Origin: Candidatus Baltobacteraceae bacterium
GTDB lineage: Bacteria; Vulcanimicrobiota; Vulcanimicrobiia; Vulcanimicrobiales; Vulcanimicrobiaceae
Assembly (NCBI GenBank): GCA_036488875.1
Contig: DASXGW010000001.1
Span: 491,312-555,311 of the forward strand
Length of the DNA: 64,000 bases
Direction of reading: 5' to 3'
Part shown: piece after piece, positions 34,957-44,052 of the stretch
Layout of the letters: every line of letters starts with the position of its first letter
Position numbering within the stretch: the stretch's first letter is position 1
Notes under the pieces: generated by a model
The model's input: only the letters and a program-made list of their open reading frames with translations
Databases searched by the model: none
Told to the model about the DNA's origin: nothing
Made by a program: the position numbers and the translations under genes

Positions 34957-36396
34957 TTATGGGGGGTCGGCGGCTTTGAGCACGCAGCTCGTCATGACGG
35001 CGTCGGTCATGCCGTGGATCAAGCGCTTATCTGCCGGAGCAATTGTAGCGAGGATGCCGCCAAGGGTGACCGTCTCTTCGCCGGTAACGAAGAAGTATGG
35101 ACAGAGCCGGACGCGGCCGTCGAAGGTACGGATTTCGTCGCTGGCACGATCCAGGTATTGCTGGCGAACGCGCTTACCTTTATGGAAGCGCTGAAGAATA
35201 TACGGCGTCTTGTCGAACGACGACAATGCAGTGTCGATCGTCGCCGCCCATTCTTCTTTGGTGAGATCGTTGGCGATCTTCACGCCGCGCGAACCCCACG
35301 CGAGCTCCGAGAAGCCCGACGGCTTCACGACGTAATCGCGCTCGCTCTTGCCGAGATCGACGAGCTTACGGAAATCGGAGATCTGCTCGCCGCCGGCTTC
35401 GAGGCCGGCGATGACCGCTTGCGGCGGCAGCGGCCGCGGATCCATGACCCAGGTGCGCGGGAAGACGGCCTTTAGCCGCTCGAAGCGGTCCCTGCCCAAC
35501 TCGCCTTGCCAGAGTTTTACGAGCGCGTGGTGATGGAAGAGCGCAAACGATAACTTCTCTTCCAAGTTCGCTTTGGGAGTCGGCACGATTCGCACGCGAT
35601 TATGGCGCGCGGCGTAGAGCATCAACTCTTGCTTGGGGACGTTGAGGAGATCGAAGAGCTCGAAGTTGCGGTAAAGCGCGTCGAGCTTTTCTTCCCGCCC
35701 GTCCTCGTGCCGGATGAACAAACCGTCTTCGGTGAAGAAGATCTCTTGCGGCGTGCGCAGCCACGCGTCGGCCAGTCCCAAGCGGCGCAGCGCGCCGGCG
35801 AGCCAGTCCATCTCCGGACGATAGTCGCGCGACTCTTCCGAGACGACGATGGCGACGGTCGGCTTTTGTATGCCGGTTACGTAACGCATCGTCTCGGCAA
35901 AGCCGTTGGGGATGCCGTCGAGGCCGCCGATGCTTTCAATTCCGAGTTGACAGTACGCTTCGGCCGTTGCGCCGACGAAACCCATACCGCCGGGAACGCT
36001 ATCGAGTTCGGTAGCCGCGAAACCATTTTCCGTAAGAATCAAGTCGGGTCGAATGACGCCCGGTACGTCGCTTTTGAATCGGTTCTGCCGCGCGAGCTTA
36101 ACGATCTGTTCGGGCTTACCGCGATCGAGATATTCGGCAATGAAGGCGGGTGCGGTGCCACGTGCGCTGCGGTTGTACAAGCCGTTGAGAGCGCGGTAGA
36201 AGGCGAGGAGATCGGTTCCCAGCAGCTCGATGCCGGCGACTTGCTTAGCGGATAATGCAAACGGCTCGGGGCTGACGCGCCACGCGATACGTTCGGTTTC
36301 GTCTTCGACCCGGAAGAGACCGGGCGGTATCGCTTCGTACAGGTGGTGCGCTTGTTCCCGAGCCGTCAGGTTCGGATTCGTGGCCGTACAAGGCAT
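34957..36396 (-). CDS. Large protein resembling circularly permuted ATP-grasp enzymes
   Basis: A 479-residue soluble protein. It has GGMGFVGATAEAYCQLG near residue 135, VAIVVSEESRDYRPEMDWLA near 190, and a late block DYVVKPSGFSELAWGSRGVKI with PYILQRFHKGKRV, resembling the nucleotide-binding part of ATP-grasp ligases, perhaps in permuted order as in glutathionylspermidine-synthase-like proteins. The reaction cannot be given. No signal peptide. ATG 36396; an AGGAGC lies 13 bases upstream. It is a single gene, not part of a clear operon. Confidence 0.6.
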   Translation of the reverse strand: MPCTATNPNLTAREQAHHLYEAIPPGLFRVEDETERIAWRVSPEPFALSAKQVAGIELLGTDLLAFYRALNGLYNRSARGTAPAFIAEYLDRGKPEQIVKLARQNRFKSDVPGVIRPDLILTENGFAATELDSVPGGMGFVGATAEAYCQLGIESIGGLDGIPNGFAETMRYVTGIQKPTVAIVVSEESRDYRPEMDWLAGALRRLGLADAWLRTPQEIFFTEDGLFIRHEDGREEKLDALYRNFELFDLLNVPKQELMLYAARHNRVRIVPTPKANLEEKLSFALFHHHALVKLWQGELGRDRFERLKAVFPRTWVMDPRPLPPQAVIAGLEAGGEQISDFRKLVDLGKSERDYVVKPSGFSELAWGSRGVKIANDLTKEEWAATIDTALSSFDKTPYILQRFHKGKRVRQQYLDRASDEIRTFDGRVRLCPYFFVTGEETVTLGGILATIAPADKRLIHGMTDAVMTSCVLKAADPP

Positions 36397-36531
36397 AATG
36401 AAAAAGCTGGCTCCTCTATCGACAGCCGTCTGGGATCTTCGAACTACTGAACGCGATGTACCGTCGGTGCCGCATACGAGTCTTAAGAATACCCTATTCG
36501 CCTACCGGGTTGCGCCAACCGCTCCCTCGGG

Positions 36532-36960
36532 CTACTTGATGGTGATGGCTCCGGGGGTGAGCAGCGCGCCTTCGACGTGGATGAGGCCGCTCGAATAGGC
36601 CAAGGTCAGGTGCAGCGTTCCGCTGAGACCGAGGCGGGTGAGGTCGAGGCTTTCGATGACCCGCGACACGCCCTCACCGGCCACGAAATGGAGTTGCCGG
36701 CTGAGGCTAAACGAGTGGCCCGGCGCGCCATACGAGGCGGCGGTCGGCACGATGATCTCGTCGCCGCCGGCCGATCGCGCGGCTCCGTCGATGCAGTAGC
36801 CGATGGTCACCGGCGTCCCACGGACGTTGAGCGTCTCCTGCGTGCATGCCGGCGCGGAAACAGCGACGGCCGGGCGCAGTGCCGCTACGAGAGACAACCC
36901 AAGGAAGAAGCGCCAAACAATCACGTTCGAAGAACGATTCGTGTGCCTGAAAGGTCGCAC
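36532..36960 (-). CDS. Small secreted protein of unknown function
   Basis: About 142 residues. A hydrophobic segment (VIVWRFFLGLSLVAALRPAVA) near the N-terminus looks like a signal peptide, followed by a beta-rich domain with two cysteines (APACTQETL, IGYCIDGAA). No family recognised. GTG 36960 is the longest start; GTG 36926 would give a more typical signal peptide. It is divergent from the HAD phosphatase gene with only 24 bases between. Confidence 0.6.
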   Translation of the reverse strand: MRPFRHTNRSSNVIVWRFFLGLSLVAALRPAVAVSAPACTQETLNVRGTPVTIGYCIDGAARSAGGDEIIVPTAASYGAPGHSFSLSRQLHFVAGEGVSRVIESLDLTRLGLSGTLHLTLAYSSGLIHVEGALLTPGAITIK

Positions 36961-36984
36961 CTCGCGCGTGATATGATTTAGAGA

Positions 36985-37806
36985 GTGCTACCAACGATAG
37001 ATCTCATCGCACTCGACCTCGACGGCACGCTTCTCGACCTCAACGACGGCATCTCTCCGGCCAATCGCCAGGCCATTGCAGCGGCGCTCGCAGCCGGCGT
37101 TCGCGTCGTCCTCGTTACCGGGCGCGGCACCGACAAACCCGAGCGCATCGTGCGCGAACTCAACCTCAACCTTCCGGCGATCTGCGCGCACGGCGCGCTC
37201 ACCAAAGATTTTCTCTCGGGGCGCACCCTCGGGCACATTCCGGTGCCGCTGGTTCACGCGGTTCCGATGATTCATTACGCCGAAGCCAACGGGCTCAACG
37301 TTGCGGTGTACATCGAAGAGAAGTTTCATCGGCTGCGCGGCACGCATCTCTACATGGAAGACATGCTCGGACCGCACTGGCGGGAAGTGCATTCGCTGAT
37401 CGACGTGCTGACCGAAGCGCCGACGTTCCTGCGGTTTCTCGGCCGCGAATCGGTCGACGCGATGCGCGAAGCGTTTTCCGGCGTACCGCTGCATTTCAAG
37501 TACGAAGTCTTCGGCGAATGGGAAGAGTGCGCCGTAACCAGCCTCGAGGCGACGAAGAAACACGCGCTCGAGCGGCTCTGCGCCGATTTGCGGATTCCGG
37601 CCCAGTCGGTGCTCGCCGTCGGCGATTCGGCTAACGACGTACCGATGCTGCGTTGGGCCGGCATCGGCGTCGCAATGGGCAACGCAACGCCGGACGTTCG
37701 GCAAACCGTTGGGCGCGTGACGGACGCGTGCGAGGAAGACGGCGTCGCGCGCGCGATCGAGCGCTACGTGCTCGACCCGATGCAGCGTTCCGAGAAGAGC
37801 GCGTGA
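36985..37806 (+). CDS. HAD-superfamily phosphatase, Cof-type
   Basis: A 273-residue HAD hydrolase. Motif I LIALDLDGTLLD near the start carries the nucleophile Asp; VVLVTGRG is motif II; AVGDSANDVPML holds the motif IV acids; the large cap between (about 80-190) is of the C2/Cof type. Such enzymes dephosphorylate sugar phosphates or FMN/PLP. GTG 36985 begins it. The last four bases overlap the MoaD gene, so it heads the Moco operon. Confidence 0.9.
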   Translation: MLPTIDLIALDLDGTLLDLNDGISPANRQAIAAALAAGVRVVLVTGRGTDKPERIVRELNLNLPAICAHGALTKDFLSGRTLGHIPVPLVHAVPMIHYAEANGLNVAVYIEEKFHRLRGTHLYMEDMLGPHWREVHSLIDVLTEAPTFLRFLGRESVDAMREAFSGVPLHFKYEVFGEWEECAVTSLEATKKHALERLCADLRIPAQSVLAVGDSANDVPMLRWAGIGVAMGNATPDVRQTVGRVTDACEEDGVARAIERYVLDPMQRSEKSA

Positions 37807-38060
37807 CGGTCCGCACGCGCGTGCGCGTGCTCGCATTCGCGCGCGTCGCCGAGTTGCTCGGAGCGCGTGAAGAAGCCCTCGAATTCGGCGGCAACGCGTG
37901 CGTTGCCGACGCGTGGGCGATGCTGACCCAGCGCGTCCCGGAGCTGAGCGTCCTGGAAGCGTCGACGCGCGCGGCACGGAACGGGCGGATCGCCGCCTTC
38001 GACGAACCGCTCGCCGACGGCGACGAGCTTGCGTTTCTCCCGCCGGTCGGCGGAGGCTAA
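37803..38060 (+). CDS. moaD: Molybdopterin synthase small subunit MoaD
   Basis: An 85-residue ubiquitin-like protein ending in PPVGGG, the C-terminal di-glycine that carries the thiocarboxylate sulfur. Beta-grasp landmarks are RVLAFARVAELLG and GDELAFLPPV. It delivers sulfur to cyclic pyranopterin monophosphate with MoaE. GTG 37803 overlaps the phosphatase stop. It is followed two bases later by MoaE, which strongly supports the call. Confidence 0.93.
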   Translation: MTVRTRVRVLAFARVAELLGAREEALEFGGNACVADAWAMLTQRVPELSVLEASTRAARNGRIAAFDEPLADGDELAFLPPVGGG

Positions 38061-38062
38061 CG

Positions 38063-38488
38063 TTGCTGCGCATCGTCGGGGAGCCGATCGACCAGCGCGC
38101 GGTGGAAGCGCGCGTGCGTTCGGAGAAGTCCGGCGGCGTCGTGACGTTTTTGGGAATCGTGCGCGATCGCGCCGACGACGGCCGTCCGGTCAACGGGCTG
38201 CGCTACGAAGCTTTCGATGCAATGGCGTCGTCGGAGTTCGAAACGATCGTCGCTGAGGCGCGCGAGCGGTTCGGCGACGTCCGCGTCGCGGCCGAGCATC
38301 GCGTGGGCGACCTGCGGGTTGGCGAGATCGCCGTTGCGGTCTGCGTAGCGGCGGAACATCGCGGCGAGGCGTTTGCCGCATGCCGTTACGCCATCGACGA
38401 GCTCAAGCGCCGCGCACCCATTTGGAAGAAGGAGCTCTATGCCGACGGCGGAGGCGAATGGAAAGCCAACGCCTGTAACCAGACGTGA
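38063..38488 (+). CDS. moaE: Molybdopterin synthase large subunit MoaE
   Basis: A 141-residue catalytic subunit. Visible are GGVVTFLGIVRD (substrate loop), LRYEAFDAMA, VAAEHRVGDLRVGE and the conserved end APIWKKELYADGGGEW with the catalytic lysine. Start is taken as TTG 38063, six bases after cggagg, since no ATG/GTG precedes the conserved part. Overlaps the hydrolase gene by four bases. Confidence 0.93.
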   Translation: MLRIVGEPIDQRAVEARVRSEKSGGVVTFLGIVRDRADDGRPVNGLRYEAFDAMASSEFETIVAEARERFGDVRVAAEHRVGDLRVGEIAVAVCVAAEHRGEAFAACRYAIDELKRRAPIWKKELYADGGGEWKANACNQT

Positions 38489-39207
38489 GTTCGCTCGAGC
38501 TCTTTACGGTTGCCGCCGCGAACAACCGCGTGGCCGTGCTGTATTACGAGCCGCGGCGGGCGCGCGGCGTGACCTTGGTCGTTGGGCACGGCTACTCGTC
38601 GAGCAAACACAATCTCGACTTTCTGTGTGCGTTTCTTGCCAGCCACGGTTTCGCAATCTATAGTCTGGACTTTCCGGGACACAAGCTGGGCTCCAGCGGC
38701 GGAACGCTGCGCGACGTCGACGACTGCATCGATGCGATGGCGTCGACGGTGCGCTTCGCGCGCGAACGCGGTGACGCGTCAACGTATACGATGGGTCATA
38801 GCATGGGCGGGATGACGGCGATCTTCACCGCCGCGCTCGATGCGGAGATCCTGGGAACGATCGCGATCACGACGGGGTATGGACGGCCGACGTCGTTGGC
38901 GGCCTTGCAGAAGGCCGGCGCGACCGACTTTCGATCGTCGTACGTCGTTGGCGCGACCTTGCCCGAGCTGGTAGCCGGCGTCGACGAGCGTTACGCGGCG
39001 CTGCTGCCGCGCCTGGCGGGGCGTTCGGCGCTGTATATAGCGGCGAACGCCGACGGTATGGTGAATCCTCGCAGCGTGAAAGAACTCTACGAGCGCGCGC
39101 CGGAGCCGAAGTGGTTCGAGACGATCGAAAGCGACCACACGTATGCCGGCGAGCGCGCGCGCAGTACGGTGCTGCAGTGGCTCAACGACCGGCACCCGCG
39201 GGCGTAA
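38485..39207 (+). CDS. Alpha/beta hydrolase
   Basis: A 240-residue serine hydrolase. Nucleophile elbow GHSMGGM near residue 105, oxyanion GHGYSSSKHN near 32, an Asp in AANADGMVNP and the final His in IESDHTYAGE complete a triad. No signal peptide. Substrate unknown. GTG 38485 overlaps MoaE by four bases. It is an odd member of the Moco operon and may be only co-transcribed. Confidence 0.88.
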   Translation: MSSLELFTVAAANNRVAVLYYEPRRARGVTLVVGHGYSSSKHNLDFLCAFLASHGFAIYSLDFPGHKLGSSGGTLRDVDDCIDAMASTVRFARERGDASTYTMGHSMGGMTAIFTAALDAEILGTIAITTGYGRPTSLAALQKAGATDFRSSYVVGATLPELVAGVDERYAALLPRLAGRSALYIAANADGMVNPRSVKELYERAPEPKWFETIESDHTYAGERARSTVLQWLNDRHPRA

Positions 39208-40319
39208 CGCTAGCGCGGCGCGAGCTGCGACGCTACAGCCGCCACTTGCTCATTCCCGAAGTCGGACTTGCCGGTCAAGAACGTCTGGCCTCGTCGCGCG
39301 CGCTCGTTATCGGCGCGGGCGGTTTGGGCTCGCCCGCGCTGCAGTACCTTGCGGCAGCCGGCGTCGGGCGCATCGGTATCGTGGACGACGACGTCGTCGA
39401 CGAAACGAACTTGCAGCGTCAGACGATTTTCGCCACCAGCGACGTCGGGCAACCCAAGGCCGCGATCGCCGCGCAACGGATGCACGCGCTCAATCCCACG
39501 ATCGGCGTCGACGCCCTGCCGATTCGCTTCGACGCGAACAACGCTCGCGAACTGGTGCGGCTCTACGACGTGGTTTTGGATTGCACCGATCGGTTCTCGA
39601 CGCGGTATCTCGTCAACGACGCTTGCGTGCTCGAAGGTAAACCCGATGCTTACGGCTCGATCTTTCGCTTCGACGGACAAGTCAGCGTCTTCGGTGCGGC
39701 AGGCGGCCCGTGCTATCGCTGTCTCTACCCCGAGTCGCCGCCCGCCGGCAGCGTACCGACCTGCGCCGAAGGGGGCGTACTGGGCGTCTTGGCCGGGATA
39801 GTCGGTGCGTTTCAAGCCAACGAAGCGCTCAAGATTCTGCTTGGGATCGGCGAGACGCTGGCGGGACGGTTGCTGCTGATCGACGCGCTGGGGGGACGCA
39901 CGCGCGACGTCTGCTTCGAGCGCGATCCCAGTTGCGCGCTGTGCGGGCGAGGGCCCAGCATCACCGACGCAATCGAAACGGCGCCCGACGACGCGGCAGC
40001 GGCGCCGAGCGGAGTCGACGAGATCGAGGCCGGCGACTTGGACGCCGTCTTGAGCGACGCGACCTTGCTGGACGTTCGCGAACCGCACGAAGCCGTGCTG
40101 GGCACCATCGACGGAGCGGTAACGATGCCGGCCTCGGAGCTCGAAGCGCGCATGCACGAGCTCGACAGCGCGAAACGCTACGTGGTGGCATGCCGCGTCG
40201 GCGTCAAGTCGCTCTGGGCCGTGGGCCGGTTACGCGATGCGGGGTTCGGCCGCTTGGTGCATCTGCGCGGCGGGTTGCTGGCCTACGCGGCGCGCAACGC
40301 CGAGTTTGACTTTTTCTAA
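39177..40319 (+). CDS. E1-like sulfur-carrier adenylyltransferase with rhodanese domain (MoeB/ThiF family)
   Basis: About 380 residues. The E1-like domain has GAGGLGSPALQYLAAAGVG (ATP site), DETNLQRQ, CYRCLYPE plus CALCG (zinc cysteines) and a Cys in TCAEGGVLG. After about residue 290 a rhodanese domain follows with LLDVREPHE and active-site loop CRVGVKS. It should adenylate MoaD and pass sulfur to it. The start is uncertain: GTG 39177 overlaps the hydrolase by 31 bases and has no clear ribosome site; protein homology begins about ten residues later. Confidence 0.9.
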   Translation: MAQRPAPAGVTLARRELRRYSRHLLIPEVGLAGQERLASSRALVIGAGGLGSPALQYLAAAGVGRIGIVDDDVVDETNLQRQTIFATSDVGQPKAAIAAQRMHALNPTIGVDALPIRFDANNARELVRLYDVVLDCTDRFSTRYLVNDACVLEGKPDAYGSIFRFDGQVSVFGAAGGPCYRCLYPESPPAGSVPTCAEGGVLGVLAGIVGAFQANEALKILLGIGETLAGRLLLIDALGGRTRDVCFERDPSCALCGRGPSITDAIETAPDDAAAAPSGVDEIEAGDLDAVLSDATLLDVREPHEAVLGTIDGAVTMPASELEARMHELDSAKRYVVACRVGVKSLWAVGRLRDAGFGRLVHLRGGLLAYAARNAEFDFF

Positions 40320-40334
40320 ACGGTAAGAGACGTT

Positions 40335-41186
40335 ATGCGAAGCAAGCCATTTGCGCGAACCGGCGTGGATCTGCCGGTCATCGGTCAAGGAACGTGGGAC
40401 GTTCCCGAGAGCGGCCCGCGGTTAGCGCAAGCAAAAGCCGCGCTGCTGCGCGGGTTCGAACTGGGCATGACCCACGTCGATTCGGCCGAGATGTATGGCT
40501 CGGGCAAGGTCGAGGAGATCGTCGGCGAGACCATCGCCGGAATCCCGCGCGCGAAGCTCTTTCTAACGACCAAGGTGCTGCCCGGAAACGCTACCTATAA
40601 AGGAACGCTGGCAGCGGCGGAGCGCAGCTTGCGCCGGCTGCGCGTCGAGTATGTCGATCTCTATTTGCTGCACTGGCCGAGCGAGCACCCGCTCGAGGAA
40701 ACGATGCGCGCGCTCGAAACGCTGGTCACGCAGGGCAAAGCTCGCTACGTCGGCGTCAGCAACTTCGACGCCGGCGAGATGCTCGAAGCCGCGGGTTACT
40801 TGCGCGACGTCGCACTGACGTGTAACCAGGTGCTCTACCACCTTCGCGAACGCGGCGCGGAGCACGACGTGATTCCGCAAGCTCGAGAGCGCGGGATCGC
40901 GGTCGTCGCGTATACGCCGTTTGGGCGCGGAGGGTTTCCGCGCCGCGAGAGCGAGCCGGGCGGCGTTCTAGATTCGGTCGCGCGCAAGCACGGCGTAACG
41001 CCGCGGCAGGTGATTCTTGCTTTCCTCACGCGCGAACCGAACGTGTTTACGATACCCAAGGCGGCTTCGGTTCCACACGTGGAAGAAAACGCCGGCGCGG
41101 GGGACCTCGTATTGGATTCCGAGGACGTCGACGCGATCGACGCGACATTTCCGCTCGGCAAGCGCGGTCCGCTGGCAACGCTATGA
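40335..41186 (+). CDS. Aldo/keto reductase
   Basis: A 283-residue TIM-barrel oxidoreductase. The tetrad is visible: Asp in HVDSAEMYG, Tyr in the same segment, Lys in LFLTTKVLP and His in YLLHWPSEH. NADPH region near the end: FLTREPNVFTIPKAASVPHV. Substrate unknown. Its end overlaps queG by four bases. Start is ATG 40335, 15 bases after the MoeB-like stop. Confidence 0.92.
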   Translation: MRSKPFARTGVDLPVIGQGTWDVPESGPRLAQAKAALLRGFELGMTHVDSAEMYGSGKVEEIVGETIAGIPRAKLFLTTKVLPGNATYKGTLAAAERSLRRLRVEYVDLYLLHWPSEHPLEETMRALETLVTQGKARYVGVSNFDAGEMLEAAGYLRDVALTCNQVLYHLRERGAEHDVIPQARERGIAVVAYTPFGRGGFPRRESEPGGVLDSVARKHGVTPRQVILAFLTREPNVFTIPKAASVPHVEENAGAGDLVLDSEDVDAIDATFPLGKRGPLATL

Positions 41187-42352
41187 ACGACGCCGGCGTG
41201 GGGGTCGACTACGGCGCGATCAAAGCGCGGGCGGTCGAGCGCGCGCGAAGCCTCGGCGCGTCGGCCGTGCGCGTGACCGACGCGTTTGCCGACGCAGCTT
41301 CGCGTGCTCGCATGCGCGATGCGTTTGCGCGCGGCGATTTCGCGACGTGGGGCTACGACGATACGTACGCGTCCCGTGCGAGCGATCCGGGCGAGATTTT
41401 GCCGGGCGCGCGCAGCGTCGTTTGTCTTGCCGTGCCCTATGCGACGCGATATGCAACTCGCCGCGACGTGCGCCGCGGACGCGTCTCGAACTATGCGTGG
41501 TCGGCGGATTACCATCACCGCGTGCGCGCGATGCTCGCCGACGTCGCGTCGGTTATCGATGCCGCTGCCGGAGCGCCGGTAACGGCGATCGCCTGCGACA
41601 CGCGGCCGCTGGCCGAGCGCGCATTTGCGGCTCGGGCGGGCGTGGGATGGATCGGAAAGCACACCAATCTCATCGCGCCCGGATCGGGCTCCTTCGTCTT
41701 CCTCGGTGAGATCGTTACGACGCTGGCGCTGCCGCGCGACGAGCCGCTCAAAAAGAACTGCGGCAGCTGCGCGCGGTGCGTCGACGCGTGCCCTACGCGG
41801 GCACTGCGCGGCGACTACACCATCGACGCGTCGCGCTGCATCGCCGATTTGACGCAGCGCAGGGACGCCATTCCACGCGAGATGCGGTCGCTGATCGGAA
41901 CGTGGGTGTGGGGCTGCGATCTGTGTCAGATCGTCTGCCCTCCGACGCAGCGCGCTGGAACGGTCGAAGACGGCGCCAGCCGTCCGCTCGACGGCAACCT
42001 GGCCGAACCCGATCTCGTATCGCTGTTGGGACTGGGCAGCGGCGAGTTCAAACGACGCTACGCCAAGACCGCCATGGGATGGCGCGGCGCCGCCGTGTTG
42101 CGGCGTAATGCGGCCGTTGCGCTCGGTAACGCCGGGGATCGCTCGACCGTGAGCGCGCTCGCTCGCGCCCTAGAACGCGATCCGCATCCGATGGTGCGCG
42201 CGCACGTGGCGTGGGCACTCGGTCGCATTGGTTCTCCCAGCGCGCTCACAGCGTTGCAACGGCGTGATGATGTGGAAGAAGATCCAAGCGTGCGCGAAGA
42301 GATTCGGGCCGCGTTACTAGACGGAGGACTCGGGGTATGCCGCACTCGCTAA
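41183..42352 (+). CDS. queG: Epoxyqueuosine reductase QueG
   Basis: A 389-residue cobalamin and Fe-S enzyme making queuosine in tRNA from epoxyqueuosine. It has GWIGKHTNLI, two 4Fe-4S motifs (CGSCARCVDACPTRAL near residue 193, and CDLCQIVCP near 247 with the distant CIADL), and C-terminal HEAT-like repeats (VALGNAGDRSTV). ATG 41183 overlaps the reductase gene. Length matches the family. Confidence 0.94.
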   Translation: MNDAGVGVDYGAIKARAVERARSLGASAVRVTDAFADAASRARMRDAFARGDFATWGYDDTYASRASDPGEILPGARSVVCLAVPYATRYATRRDVRRGRVSNYAWSADYHHRVRAMLADVASVIDAAAGAPVTAIACDTRPLAERAFAARAGVGWIGKHTNLIAPGSGSFVFLGEIVTTLALPRDEPLKKNCGSCARCVDACPTRALRGDYTIDASRCIADLTQRRDAIPREMRSLIGTWVWGCDLCQIVCPPTQRAGTVEDGASRPLDGNLAEPDLVSLLGLGSGEFKRRYAKTAMGWRGAAVLRRNAAVALGNAGDRSTVSALARALERDPHPMVRAHVAWALGRIGSPSALTALQRRDDVEEDPSVREEIRAALLDGGLGVCRTR

Positions 42353-42990
42353 TGTTCAGGTTCATCGCTCGTGCGGCATACCCGCTCGTCCTCCTGGCGC
42401 TCATTGCCGGAACCTCACCGCGCGCGGTGGCGGCGCCGGATTTGCTGACGCGGATGGCGGCAGTCAATCCGAATCTGCACGCCTTTACCGCCACGATGCA
42501 CGCCAACGTCGTCATGAAATCGTTTCCTTTTCTGAGTGCCTCGCTGACCGGAACGTACTATCACAAAGAGCCCGACAAAACGAAGGTGGTCTTCACGAGC
42601 GGCGTGCCGCTAATCGCCTCGCAGTTCGACAAGCTCTACGCGCACATCGAAAGCCCGTCGCAGTGGGACAGCGTCTACAACGTTAAGGTGTCGAGCGACG
42701 ACGGTGCGGTGACGACGTTTCGCCTGGTACCCAAAAGGCACGGGAACGTGGATCACATCGACGCGAAGGTCGACGACGCGACGGCCACGGTGACCTCGAT
42801 GCGCTGGGCATACGCCAACGGCGGCTACGCCGAAATGACCAATCACTACGGCGCCGTCGACGGGAACACGGTGGTGACGTCGCAAACGGGTCACGTCGAG
42901 GAGCCCGGCTACGTCGCCGACATCACCTCGACCATCGATCACTACGCGATCAATCCCGACCTCTCCGACTCGGTCTTTACGCAGCAATGA
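42337..42990 (+). CDS. Secreted LolA-like protein
   Basis: A 217-residue protein with an N-terminal signal peptide (residues about 8-32, ending AVAA). The mature part is beta-rich, has LHAFTATMHANV and GTYYHKEPDKTKVVF, like the one-sheet fold of LolA/outer-membrane lipoprotein-sorting proteins. The assignment is by pattern only; it could have another lipid-related role. It overlaps queG by 16 bases and moaA by four. Confidence 0.65.
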   Translation: MPHSLMFRFIARAAYPLVLLALIAGTSPRAVAAPDLLTRMAAVNPNLHAFTATMHANVVMKSFPFLSASLTGTYYHKEPDKTKVVFTSGVPLIASQFDKLYAHIESPSQWDSVYNVKVSSDDGAVTTFRLVPKRHGNVDHIDAKVDDATATVTSMRWAYANGGYAEMTNHYGAVDGNTVVTSQTGHVEEPGYVADITSTIDHYAINPDLSDSVFTQQ

Positions 42991-43997
42991 ACACAATCGA
43001 CCTGACGCGCACCCCGCTGGTGGACGGTTTCAACCGTTCGATCGAGTATTTGCGCGTCTCGGTCACCGACAAGTGCAACTTGCGGTGCGTGTATTGCATG
43101 CCCGAAGCGGGGCTCGCGTGGCTGACGCGCGACGAGATTCTCAGCTACGAGGAGATCGTGGCGATCGTCGAAGCGGCCGCGTCGGTCGGCGTTCGTGCGA
43201 TTCGTCTCACCGGCGGCGAGCCGCTGCTGCGGCGCAATCTCCCGCGATTGGTCGCCGCGATAGCGCGCGTCGAAGGTATCGAAGACGTCGCGCTCTCGAC
43301 CAATGCGCTGCTGTTGGAAGAACAACTGCCCGAGCTGGTCGCGGCGGGATTGCGGCGCGTCAACGTTTCGCTCGATACCCTGCGGCCGGAGCGTTTCGAA
43401 GCCATCGCACGCCGTCCGGGGCTGGATCGCGTGATGCGGGGGATCGACGCGGCCGTCGGCGCCGGCCTGACGCCGGTGAAGATCAACTGCGTCGTGATGC
43501 GCAACCAGAACGACGACGAGATCGCCGAGTTCGCCGCACTCACGCGCGACCGGCCGGTCTTCGTGCGCTTCATTGAAGTCATGCCCGTGCACGAAAACCT
43601 CGAGCTGTCGCGCGATGCGTATATCTCGTCGGACGAAATTCTCGAGCGCGTCGCTTCAATCGGACGGATCGAGCCGGTTGAGGGGCCCGGCGGAAACGGT
43701 CCGGCGCGGTACTTTGCGTTCCCAGGGGCGCCCGGAGCGGTCGGCGTGATCAGCCCGCTCTCGCACGACTACTGCGAGCGCTGTAATCGCGTCCGGCTGA
43801 GCGCCGACGGCCGGCTGCGGCTCTGCCTCTTCGGGGACTATGCGCTCGACCTGCGGGCGCCGTTACGAGCGGGGGCCGGGCGCGAGGCGATCGCCGGGCT
43901 GCTGGCCTCGGCCATGCTGATCAAGCCCGAGCGTCACCACCTGCGCTTGGGCGAGACCGCCTCTCAAATGAGAGCCTTCTCCGAAATCGGGGGGTAG
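42987..43997 (+). CDS. moaA: GTP 3',8-cyclase MoaA
   Basis: A 336-residue radical-SAM enzyme, first step of molybdenum cofactor synthesis. The SAM cluster is CNLRCVYC near residue 28; RLTGGEPLLR follows; the C-terminal cluster is YCERCNRVRLSADGRLRLC. The final GG tail of MoaA is seen as IGG. ATG 42987 overlaps the LolA-like gene. It closes the long plus-strand operon. Confidence 0.96.
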   Translation: MNTIDLTRTPLVDGFNRSIEYLRVSVTDKCNLRCVYCMPEAGLAWLTRDEILSYEEIVAIVEAAASVGVRAIRLTGGEPLLRRNLPRLVAAIARVEGIEDVALSTNALLLEEQLPELVAAGLRRVNVSLDTLRPERFEAIARRPGLDRVMRGIDAAVGAGLTPVKINCVVMRNQNDDEIAEFAALTRDRPVFVRFIEVMPVHENLELSRDAYISSDEILERVASIGRIEPVEGPGGNGPARYFAFPGAPGAVGVISPLSHDYCERCNRVRLSADGRLRLCLFGDYALDLRAPLRAGAGREAIAGLLASAMLIKPERHHLRLGETASQMRAFSEIGG

Positions 43998-44052
43998 CGT
44001 CACGCCGCCCGGGCGTCGAACGTTGCGGTAGTCAAAGGGGGGATCGAGTCGA

